Source: Bacteroidales bacterium (GTDB taxonomy: Bacteria > Bacteroidota > Bacteroidia > Bacteroidales > UBA932). Taken from it: a stretch of DNA of 38,478 bases. Every line of letters begins with the position of its first letter. The first letter of the stretch is position 1. Shown one piece after another: positions 15,402 to 22,296 of this stretch. The translations under genes and the position numbers were made by a program. The notes under the pieces are model-generated. The model ran no database searches. It was not told the origin of the DNA and saw only the letters and a list, made by a program, of their open reading frames with translations. The stretch is from positions 1 to 38,478 of the forward strand of contig JAAZEZ010000015.1 in the NCBI GenBank assembly GCA_012511975.1, in the 5' to 3' direction.

Positions 15402-17833
15402 TGAAAATACTTGACCGATTCGTCATAAAAAGGTTCTTAGGACCTTTCTTTCTTACCTTCTTCATCGTGATATTTGTACTCTCGATGCAGTTCCTCTGGA
15501 TCTACATAGATGAACTGGTGGGTAAGGGACTTGGAATCGGTGTAATTTTGGAATTTATGGCCTGGGCAGCAGCGACGCTAATACCAATGTCACTTCCTTT
15601 GGCCACCCTACTGGCCTCCATAATGTCACTTGGAGGCATGGGAGAACACAACGAGTTGCTTGCAATGAAGGCAGCCGGCATATCTCTCGGTAGAATTTTG
15701 ATACCGGTGATAATTCTCTCAGCAGTAATTAGCGTCGGGGCCTTTTTTGCTGCAAATGACCTGGTTCCGGTCTCATACAACAAGATTTACACTCTCCGCA
15801 ATGACATTCTCCATACCAAAGATGAGATTAAGATACCAAAAGGCATTTTTTACGACGGTATTGATAACTATATAATCCGCATAGAGGACCGCAATGACGA
15901 GACCGGAATGATGTATGACGTCATAATATACGACCATACATACAATACCGGCAACACCAACATAACTATTGCAGACTCCGGTAAAATGGTTGTCACTTCC
16001 AACAAACAACATCTCATATTCAATCTCTATCACGGTATCTCATACCAGGAAGATAACAAGATGACCTATAGAGATACCACGATAACCCTCAACAAACTCA
16101 AGTTTGAGGAGCAGCAGTTGATTGTTGCTTTGGAAGATTATACCTTCACGAGATCTACCGATGATCGTTTCGGCGATGAAGTAATGTCCAAAGACCTTAA
16201 GCAGTTAAGACATGACAGGGATTCGCTCTCAATAGTGTTTGACCAACTGCAGCAAACCCAACAAAATAGATTTCTCTCAGGATCAGGAATGACCTTTCTC
16301 TACCAACTGGATAGTGCAAAACAAGCAGATTTTGTCGGATGGTTGGATATTGATTCGCTATATACAATGGTTGCGTCCGGTGACCCCATCCAAAGAGAGA
16401 AAGAGGCTTGTCGTCAGGCAATGGATAAACTCACTCTCGCGATCGATCAGGTGGAAAACTTCTCAAGAGAAAACTACCGTTATGTCGATCCGATTAAGAG
16501 AATTGATATTGAGAGCCACCGCAAATTTACCCTCTCACTTGCCTGCCTGCTCTTTTTCTTTATAGGGGCGCCGCTCGGAGCAATTATTCGCAAGGGAGGC
16601 CTCGGTACTCCGGTGGTTGTTTCAATATTCTTTTATCTGGTCTACTATATTATCGATATTTCGGGCAAAAAGCTTGCGAAGGATGGAGTGATGACACCAT
16701 TTGTAGGTACTATCATCTCTTCTGTAGTACTGTTGCCGATAGGTATTTTCCTAACCAGGCACGCGATCAGGGATTCCAACCTTTTCAATATCGATTCATA
16801 CAAGTTATTCTTCAAGAATATATGGGATTATATCGTCAAGATTTACCATAAAGTGCGAAACTTTTTCCGCAAGGACAGAGGACGCATCCGCATCATCTAT
16901 TTGGGTACTCCCGAATTTGCGGTAGGACCGCTTGAGAGTCTTCTCGAGGCCGGATTTGAAGTGGTCGCAGTAGTAACAGCCCCCGACAAACCGAGTGGAC
17001 GCGGACTTAAAATCAACGAGAGCGCCGTCAAAAAGTGTGCAATTAAGCACAATATACCCGTACTCCAGCCGGAGAAGCTCAAGGATCCCGAATTCCTGGA
17101 GCAGCTCGCTTCCTTTAATGCCAATCTCTTTGTAGTGGTAGCATTCCGAATGCTGCCTGTAGAGGTCTGGTCAATGCCGGCACTGGGCACATTCAATCTG
17201 CACGCCTCCCTCTTACCGCAGTACCGAGGTGCAGCTCCCATAAATTGGGTGCTGATCAACGGAGAGCGCATCACCGGAGTGACCACTTTCCTGCTCAATG
17301 AAGAAATTGATACCGGCAAGATACTCTTCCAGGAGAGCTGCCTCATCGAAGAGTATGACAACGCAGGCTCTCTGCATGACAAACTTATGGAGATGGGATC
17401 CGCGCTGGTAGTGAAGACTGCAAGCGCCATCAGGGACCGCACTGTCCGTCCTGTGGCGCAGGATACCCAGTATATGGCGCTAAGACCTGCACCCAAACTC
17501 AGTCGCGGACTTACGCGCATTGACTGGAGCAAGGATGCCAGAGATATTGTAAACCTCATCAGGGGACTCAGTCCCTATCCTTGCGCCCATACTACCTTCA
17601 CCTTTGAAGAGCAGCAGCCCGGAGTGAAAATATTCGAGGCCTTTGTGAGGGATAAGGATAATAAGAATGAGGATTGGGGTACTATCACCTCCGATGGCAG
17701 CAGTTGGCTTGAGATTAAGTGCGGCACCGGATCTGTGCGTCTCCTCAACCTTCAGCTCGCAGGCAAAAGGAGGCTCGATATAGTAGAGTTTCTTAAAGGA
17801 TTCCGTGAACCTGAAAAATATAGGGCAAAATAG
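15401..17833 (+). CDS. LptG-type permease fused to methionyl-tRNA formyltransferase
   Basis: One 810-codon frame with two complete, normally separate proteins. Residues 1-455 are an LptF/LptG (YjgP/YjgQ) permease of lipopolysaccharide export: three helices (about 12-33, 43-75, 97-117), a periplasmic jelly-roll insert, and three more helices (about 378-400, 403-427, 430-455). After a basic linker (456-494), residues 495-810 are a full-length Fmt: IYLGTPEFAV, NLHASLLPQYRGAAPINW (catalytic Asn and His), NEEIDTGKIL (catalytic Asp), and a C-terminal OB-like domain ending GFREPEKY. With six helices the C-terminus should face the cytoplasm, where Fmt must act. No stop and no ATG lies at the junction; an in-frame GTG at 16853 could start a separate Fmt. 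It overlaps alaS by one base and precedes thiN by eight. Confidence 0.85.
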   Translation: MKILDRFVIKRFLGPFFLTFFIVIFVLSMQFLWIYIDELVGKGLGIGVILEFMAWAAATLIPMSLPLATLLASIMSLGGMGEHNELLAMKAAGISLGRILIPVIILSAVISVGAFFAANDLVPVSYNKIYTLRNDILHTKDEIKIPKGIFYDGIDNYIIRIEDRNDETGMMYDVIIYDHTYNTGNTNITIADSGKMVVTSNKQHLIFNLYHGISYQEDNKMTYRDTTITLNKLKFEEQQLIVALEDYTFTRSTDDRFGDEVMSKDLKQLRHDRDSLSIVFDQLQQTQQNRFLSGSGMTFLYQLDSAKQADFVGWLDIDSLYTMVASGDPIQREKEACRQAMDKLTLAIDQVENFSRENYRYVDPIKRIDIESHRKFTLSLACLLFFFIGAPLGAIIRKGGLGTPVVVSIFFYLVYYIIDISGKKLAKDGVMTPFVGTIISSVVLLPIGIFLTRHAIRDSNLFNIDSYKLFFKNIWDYIVKIYHKVRNFFRKDRGRIRIIYLGTPEFAVGPLESLLEAGFEVVAVVTAPDKPSGRGLKINESAVKKCAIKHNIPVLQPEKLKDPEFLEQLASFNANLFVVVAFRMLPVEVWSMPALGTFNLHASLLPQYRGAAPINWVLINGERITGVTTFLLNEEIDTGKILFQESCLIEEYDNAGSLHDKLMEMGSALVVKTASAIRDRTVRPVAQDTQYMALRPAPKLSRGLTRIDWSKDARDIVNLIRGLSPYPCAHTTFTFEEQQPGVKIFEAFVRDKDNKNEDWGTITSDGSSWLEIKCGTGSVRLLNLQLAGKRRLDIVEFLKGFREPEKYRAK

Positions 17834-17841
17834 TTGCAGCT

Positions 17842-18465
17842 ATGAAGAGAATTGTAATACTTGCAGACGGGACCTATCCCTCTTCAGAGAGGACTCTGAA
17901 AATACTCCGCAATGCGGATTTGCTTATTTGTTGCGACGGTGCTGCAGAAAAGGCCATTTCGAGAGGAGTAATTCCGGATTTTATCGCTGGTGATATGGAT
18001 TCTATGCCTATAGAATTGCAGAGAGAATACTCAGATATCATCAGAAAATCGGATAACCAGGACACCAACGACCTTACAAAAGCTGTAGACCTCGCAACGA
18101 GCTTCAATCCCGCTCAGGTGACCATTCTCGGTGCTACCGGCAGAAGAGAGGATCATACCCTCGGTAATATTTCGCTCCTGGCTGAATATGCGCAGGAGTG
18201 CCCTTTTCCTGTGGATATGGTCACAGATCACGGAAGATTCTTTACGATCAATGATAGCACCTCTTTTGACGCGGTTCCCGGTACGGCCATTTCATTTTTT
18301 ACCTTCGACCAAAGTCTGAAAATCACATCAAAGGGGCTCGAATACCCCCTCGATGAAGTAATCTTTGATTCCCTCTGGAAAGCCTCTCTAAACATCGTAT
18401 CGGAGAGCACTGTTTCGCTTGAATTTTCCCATCCCGCCATTGTTCTGATTTTTGAAGCGGAGTAG
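17842..18465 (+). CDS. thiN: Thiamine pyrophosphokinase
   Basis: A 207-residue enzyme that converts thiamine to thiamine diphosphate with ATP. Diagnostic motifs are CDGAAEKAISRGVIPDFIAGD (about 31-51), GDMDS (50-54), DNQDTNDLTKA (71-81) and LGATGRREDHTLGN (96-109). The C-terminal beta-rich thiamine-binding domain follows, with a typical SNxFxxxxxxxS-type segment largely replaced by SLWKASLNIVSESTVSLEF. No thiamine (TPP) riboswitch is visible upstream, and the gene lies eight bases after the lptG-fmt frame, so it is probably transcribed from the alaS promoter. Its last codons coincide with the first copy of the direct repeat described at 18450-18505. Confidence 0.93.
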   Translation: MKRIVILADGTYPSSERTLKILRNADLLICCDGAAEKAISRGVIPDFIAGDMDSMPIELQREYSDIIRKSDNQDTNDLTKAVDLATSFNPAQVTILGATGRREDHTLGNISLLAEYAQECPFPVDMVTDHGRFFTINDSTSFDAVPGTAISFFTFDQSLKITSKGLEYPLDEVIFDSLWKASLNIVSESTVSLEFSHPAIVLIFEAE

Positions 18466-18505
18466 CTTACCCTTGGCGTCCTCAAATAATTTTGCGGAGT
18501 AAAAA
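18450..18505 (+). repeat. Bipartite direct repeat, copy 1
   Basis: Two conserved blocks, TTTTGAAGCGGA (18450-18461) and TTTTGCGGAGTAAAAA (18490-18505), separated by 28 bases. The same blocks recur in the same order at 18971-19025, about 521 bases downstream, separated by 26 bases. The first block lies in the thiN 3' end here and in a different reading frame of another gene in copy 2, so the similarity is at the DNA level. Confidence 0.5.
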
Positions 18506-18523
18506 TTATTGATTAACTTTATT

Positions 18524-18554
18524 TCATAATGTTCTTAATGTCAGAATATTATGA
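18524..18554. repeat. Inverted repeat downstream of thiN
   Basis: TCATAATGTTC (18524-18534) pairs with GAATATTATGA (18544-18554): an 11-bp stem with one G-T wobble and a nine-base loop. It has no T-run on either side, so it is not a typical terminator. It lies between thiN and the small lipoprotein-like gene and could be an operator or a remnant of an insertion. Confidence 0.4.
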
Positions 18555-18606
18555 TGTGGGTGGTTCTGCAAATACAGGATCCCTTTAAATATCAATTCAA
18601 CGAGAG

Positions 18607-18990
18607 ATGAGAAAAATTATAGCATATTCAACAATTTTAATACTATCTCTATCTTGTAAAAGCCAACAATTTAATGTTGTTTCTTTGTGCGGTACATTTG
18701 ATGGAGTAGAGGGCGGGAAAAATCCATTATCTACTTATGTGGTGTTGGAATTGAATGTGGATAATACCTTTTCGTTGAAAAAAACTTTTGATTTGTCAAA
18801 GATTGAATGTCGAGGCGAATGGGCTATAAATGATGATGTAATAGAGATAAGGTGTAATAATAATCCCGTTTTGAGCGATATTGAAAAAGCATTGCAGGGA
18901 GGAAGTTATATTGAAGGAACTCTTAAAATAAAAGTTTTGAGTAAAAACAAATTAAAATTGGGCAATACCGTTTTGAAGCGGAAGAAATAG
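18607..18990 (+). CDS. Small putative lipoprotein, unrecognised
   Basis: A 127-residue protein with an N-terminal export signal (MRKIIAYSTILILSLSC) ending at Cys17, a probable lipoprotein attachment site. The mature part is beta-rich, with CRGEWAINDDVIEIRCNN and LKIKVLSKNKLKLGNTVL; this resembles small lipocalin-like or META-like lipoproteins of Bacteroidota, but I do not recognise the family. The codons are noticeably AT-rich compared with thiN and alaS. Copies of a bipartite repeat flank it at 18450-18505 and 18971-19025. The signal peptide resembles that of the next gene (both MRKI, TIL, then SC and SQ), suggesting the two arrived together. Confidence 0.65.
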   Translation: MRKIIAYSTILILSLSCKSQQFNVVSLCGTFDGVEGGKNPLSTYVVLELNVDNTFSLKKTFDLSKIECRGEWAINDDVIEIRCNNNPVLSDIEKALQGGSYIEGTLKIKVLSKNKLKLGNTVLKRKK

Positions 18991-19025
18991 GCAGTGAAAG
19001 CCACGCAGTTTTGCGGGAATAAAAA
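18971..19025 (+). repeat. Bipartite direct repeat, copy 2
   Basis: TTTTGAAGCGGA (18971-18982) and TTTTGCGGGAATAAAAA (19009-19025), 26 bases apart, matching copy 1 at 18450-18505. The 12-base first block is identical and the second differs at a few positions. It spans the end of the small lipoprotein gene and the leader of the following gene. Confidence 0.5.
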
Positions 19026-19045
19026 CATTAATTACCGTTGGAGCA

Positions 19046-19528
19046 ATGAGAAAGATATTTGCAATTATAACCATCTTGTTTATGGCCAGTTGCGTTTATT
19101 CGCAGGAAGCGGTATATGTAGAGGGGAAAGGATATGAGGGTTATGTTTTTCCAAAGGAACATCCAATTTGGGGTTTTCCGTCCGAACAAAATCGCTATAC
19201 GCCAAGTTCTGAAGAGATTGCGCTAGCGGAAAAGATTTTGCGAGACAGTATCAAAACCGATTATGTGAAACCACACCAACAAACATATAGGAAACCGCCC
19301 ATAAATAAAAAGACGCTTAAAAAATATGTGCGTCAATATGTCGGATATGCAACGGAAGAGGGCGAAATTATTATTCATATTTACTTAAACAAAGGTATCG
19401 AAGTGGATAAAAACAAATTGTCGAAAGAAATAATAGCAGTTTTTGGCGGTGGAAGCAACCATTGGCATGTCAAAATAAATATATCAACAAAGGAACTATT
19501 TGATATGCAAGTCAACGGGATAAGTTAG
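19046..19528 (+). CDS. Small exported protein of unknown function
   Basis: A 160-residue protein with an N-terminal signal (MRKIFAIITILFMASCVYSQ) that may be a lipoprotein signal at Cys16 or a cleavable one ending at SQ. The pattern of the mature part is one I associate with uncharacterised Bacteroidota exported proteins: RYTPSSEEIALAEKILRDSI, then KKYVRQYVGYATEEGEIIIH, then a glycine-rich GGGSNHWHVKINISTKELFD near the C-terminus followed by VNG. No enzyme motif is recognised. It is AT-rich like its neighbour at 18607-18990 and converges on the threonine dehydrogenase gene with an 11-base gap. No terminator lies between them. Confidence 0.65.
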   Translation: MRKIFAIITILFMASCVYSQEAVYVEGKGYEGYVFPKEHPIWGFPSEQNRYTPSSEEIALAEKILRDSIKTDYVKPHQQTYRKPPINKKTLKKYVRQYVGYATEEGEIIIHIYLNKGIEVDKNKLSKEIIAVFGGGSNHWHVKINISTKELFDMQVNGIS

Positions 19529-19539
19529 AATTATCGTAC

Positions 19540-20496
19540 TTACGAAATCCCCAATTTCTTGCCGATAGCGGCAAGCATATCGTCAATCATTGATTCCATG
19601 TCCCATTTAGGGTTCCAACCCCATTCGGCACGGGCACAGGAATCATCCATTTTGTTGGGCCACGAAGCGGAAATGGCCGCTTTGACAGGGTCAATATTAT
19701 AGTCGAAAACGGCATCCGGAATGCGTTTGGCTATTGATGCAAAGAGTTCACGGGGATTGAAACTCATCGAAGTGATGTTGAAACTGTTTCGGTGAATCAA
19801 TTTGGCGGGATCGGCCTCCATAAGTTGTATAACGGCATCCAGAGCATCCGGCATATAGAGCATATCCATATAGGTCTCTTCCGGAACCTCACAGGTGTAA
19901 CGTCCGTTTTTCAGAACTTCGTAAAATACCTCAACGGCATAATCCGTAGTACCGCCGCCGGGCAGCGCTCCGCTGGAAATAATGCCGGGGAAGCGCACAC
20001 TGCGGGTATCAACGCCGAAACGGGTATAATAATAATCGCTGAGCAACTCGCCCGCAACTTTGCATACACCATAAATGGTATTGGGCCTCATAATGGTATC
20101 TTGCGGGGTCATGTCCTGAGGAGTATTCTCACCGAAAGCGCCGATGGAACTCGGAGTAAATACCGCACATCTGTATTCGTTTGCAATATTGAGAGAATTG
20201 AGCAGAGCACCCATATTGAGACTCCACGCAGTCAGAGGTCTCGCCTCACCCACCGCACTAAGCAAAGCCACAAGATTGAATATAGTGTCTATCTTATATT
20301 TTTTAACGATTTCCGCAAAACGCTTCTCATCGAGGGCATCAAATTGCTCGGTAATCGCGAAGCCGCGCAACTTTTCAACCATCTCGTCTTTCAAATCCGA
20401 AGCAATTACATTATCTTTACCATAGTATTTTTGGAGATGGGGTACGAGTTCGGTTCCTATTTGACCTCCGGCACCTACAACAAGTATACGTTTCAT
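19540..20496 (-). CDS. L-threonine 3-dehydrogenase, SDR type
   Basis: A 318-residue extended short-chain dehydrogenase that oxidises threonine to 2-amino-3-oxobutyrate with NAD+. The N-terminal Rossmann motif is VGAGGQIGTEL. The catalytic Tyr and Lys are in NTIYGVCKVAGELL. SVRFPGIIS and GGGTTDYAVEVFYEVLKNG are characteristic of the epimerase-like threonine dehydrogenases rather than UDP-sugar epimerases, as is the C-terminal FNITSMSFNPRELFASIAKR. The usual partner, glycine C-acetyltransferase (kbl), is not in this window. It is monocistronic and divergent from queG, with a good -7 box at 20522-20529. The specific substrate call rests on recognised family motifs. Confidence 0.85.
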   Translation of the reverse strand: MKRILVVGAGGQIGTELVPHLQKYYGKDNVIASDLKDEMVEKLRGFAITEQFDALDEKRFAEIVKKYKIDTIFNLVALLSAVGEARPLTAWSLNMGALLNSLNIANEYRCAVFTPSSIGAFGENTPQDMTPQDTIMRPNTIYGVCKVAGELLSDYYYTRFGVDTRSVRFPGIISSGALPGGGTTDYAVEVFYEVLKNGRYTCEVPEETYMDMLYMPDALDAVIQLMEADPAKLIHRNSFNITSMSFNPRELFASIAKRIPDAVFDYNIDPVKAAISASWPNKMDDSCARAEWGWNPKWDMESMIDDMLAAIGKKLGIS

Positions 20497-20521
20497 ATCA
20501 ATTTTTAACGAAATTATTATA

Positions 20522-20529
20522 CAAAGATA
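20522..20529 (-). promoter_or_regulatory. -7 promoter box for threonine dehydrogenase
   Basis: The minus strand reads TATCTTTG, a perfect TAnnTTTG match, 25 bases upstream of the threonine dehydrogenase ATG in the 49-base gap shared with queG. No -33 element is clear. Confidence 0.5.
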
Positions 20530-20545
20530 ATGATTTTGCAGTAAA

Positions 20546-21442
20546 ATGGCTATTTTAATTTCGATTTCTTCATTATCCGATAAAGAGGGATTCGTTGACT
20601 GGGGTTTTGCTCCGGTAGCGGAAACGGGAGAAGATTATCATCGCTTCAGGGAATATATCTCCCGCGGAGAAAATGCCGGTATGGGATATCTTGCAAGAAA
20701 TATGGAGAAAAGGAAAGATCCCTCGCTGCTGGTTCCGGGTGCCCGTTCGGTAATCAGCTTTTTGGCTCCATACAGCAGTATAAAAAGCTCAGTGGCTGCA
20801 TTTGCCCTTGGGGAAGATTATCACGATGTAATAAAAGATAAACTCCGTAGAATCTCGCTGCACCTGTCGCAAGAATGCGCTAAGCATGGGTTGGAGTATC
20901 AGGGACGCTGTTTTACCGACAGCGCACCTGTGATGGAGCGCTATTGGGCCGCCGAAGCGGGATTGGGTTTTATCGGGCGCAATAACTTCCTTATATCGCC
21001 GAAGCATGGGCTGCGCACCCTTATCGGGGTAATTATCTGCAATATTCCACCTGAGTGGCTCGGAGAGCGAAAGGAGAAAATTGCAGAGGGTTGTGGGGAG
21101 TGCCGGCGCTGTATAGATGCCTGTCCTGAAGGTGCACTCTATGCCCCTTTCCGGCTGGATGCGCGCAAATGTATCTCCTACCACACCATTGAATCGCATG
21201 AGCTCTATTCCGCCCGCCCTGTGGAGTACAAAGGTCAGATCTTCGGCTGCGAAATTTGTCTTCGCGCCTGTCCCTATGACCGCGAGTCCGAAGGATGGGA
21301 GGAATTGCGTACCAATGCGGAGGAGATACTATCCAAGAGTCCTCAGGATTGGCTTGATATGGATGACAAAGAGTTTAAAGAGCGGTTTGACGGCACTCCC
21401 CTTTGCCGCGGCGGCCTTGATAAAATAAAGAACAATTTATGA
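20546..21442 (+). CDS. queG: Epoxyqueuosine reductase
   Basis: A 298-residue cobalamin-dependent iron-sulfur enzyme that performs the last step of queuosine synthesis in tRNA. The N-terminal region includes MGYLARNMEKRKDPSLLVPG and FTDSAPVMERYWAAEAGLGF; the Asp near residue 125 matches the proposed general acid. Two 4Fe-4S motifs follow, CGECRRCIDACP (183-194) and CEICLRACPYD (235-245), with the family ending near residue 298. It is slightly shorter than the E. coli form (379 residues) because it lacks the C-terminal HEAT-like extension, as is common outside proteobacteria. It overlaps the GSCFA gene by four bases (ATGA), so the two are probably co-transcribed. Tgt, which acts earlier in the same pathway, is also in this window. 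Confidence 0.93.
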   Translation: MAILISISSLSDKEGFVDWGFAPVAETGEDYHRFREYISRGENAGMGYLARNMEKRKDPSLLVPGARSVISFLAPYSSIKSSVAAFALGEDYHDVIKDKLRRISLHLSQECAKHGLEYQGRCFTDSAPVMERYWAAEAGLGFIGRNNFLISPKHGLRTLIGVIICNIPPEWLGERKEKIAEGCGECRRCIDACPEGALYAPFRLDARKCISYHTIESHELYSARPVEYKGQIFGCEICLRACPYDRESEGWEELRTNAEEILSKSPQDWLDMDDKEFKERFDGTPLCRGGLDKIKNNL

Positions 21443-22296
21443 TGAAATTACAGACCCCGGTAGAGTGTGCTCCTCTGAAAGAGCGGCTCGGATATAAGAA
21501 TAAATATTTATTTATAGGCTCCTGCTTTGCTGCCGAGATCGGCTCCATGATGAAGGATCTGGGATTTGATGTATTGTTGAACCCCTTCGGTGTGCTCTAT
21601 AACCCCGCTTCCATCTATTCTTCAATAAAAAGGCTCTCCTCAGGCACCCCATTTGCCGAAAAGGATATCATCACGGATAATGGGCGCTACACCTCATTTT
21701 TCCATCACAGCACCTTTACAAGAGGGAATGCAGAAGAGTTTCTGGCCAACGCCAATGCTTCTCTGGAGCGGGATAGCGCAAGGTTTGCCGCTGTCGATAC
21801 CTGCGTAGTGACTCTCGGAACTGCCTGGGTTTTCAGACATTTGGAGCGCGATATAATTGTTTCCAATTGCCATAAGATCCATCCGGCGCAATTCCGCAGA
21901 TAGCGTCTTGAGACCGAAGAAGTAACAGCTCTGTTGTGCGAAATTGTGGAGGCGCACTCAGACAAAAGATGGATTTTTACCGTAAGTCCCATAAGGCACC
22001 TAAAGAATACTGCACATGGCAATCAGCTCAGCAAATCGATCCTGCTGCTGGCCATTGACCGCCTGCAGCAGCTTCATCCGGAGGTGGAATATTTCCCAAC
22101 CTACGAGATTATGATGGATGAGTTGCGTGATTATCGCTTTTACGAGGAAAATATGACGCATCCTACCGACCAAAGTATCCGCTACATCTTTGATCGGTTC
22201 TGCGATTATGCAATATATGATTCGGAAATGGCCGCGATTGCCGAAGCGCAGAAGCGTCTGAAGGCATCGCGGCACATCAGTTTTACTTCGAAGTAA
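21439..22296 (+). pseudogene. GSCFA-domain protein, broken by an in-frame TAG
   Basis: The GSCFA family is largely confined to Bacteroidota and some proteobacteria and has an SGNH-hydrolase-like fold; its role is not established. The N-terminal signature FIGSCFAAEIG and NPFGVLYNP are present, followed by LGTAWVFRH and NCHKIHPAQFRR. Codon 155 (21901-21903) is TAG. The same frame then continues uninterrupted with RLETEEVTALL, FTVSPIRHLKNTAHGNQLSK and PTYEIMMDELRDYRFY to a TAA at 22294-22296, giving 285 codons in all. The segment after the stop is strongly conserved in the family. The change is a single in-frame nonsense codon. A restart at the ATG at 21934 would yield only the C-terminal part. 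Pseudogene, readthrough or sequence error cannot be told apart here. Confidence 0.85.
22283..22296. repeat. Perfect 14-bp palindrome shared by two convergent gene ends
   Basis: TTACTTCGAAGTAA is its own reverse complement. It encodes the last three residues and stop (TSK, TAA) of the GSCFA gene on the plus strand and also of the macroglobulin-like gene on the minus strand. The overlap of the two genes coincides exactly with the palindrome. Confidence 0.9.

Noticed and set aside
16897-17559. A 220-codon antisense frame opposite fmt
   Set aside because: It lies wholly within the Fmt coding region; serine/arginine-rich composition is typical of a shadow frame.
17834-17841. Thiamine riboswitch before thiN
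   Set aside because: Only eight bases separate thiN from the preceding gene, and no TPP-aptamer motifs were seen.
18450-19025. Integron attC sites around the small lipoprotein gene
   Set aside because: The repeats are direct and do not fold into the paired core sites expected of attC; no integrase is present in the window.
19540-20496. UDP-glucose 4-epimerase call for the SDR gene
   Set aside because: The GGGTTDYAVE segment and C-terminal pattern match SDR-type threonine dehydrogenases better than GalE.
19792-20508. A 238-codon antisense frame opposite threonine dehydrogenase
   Set aside because: The minus-strand gene has clear SDR motifs; the plus-strand translation has no family features.
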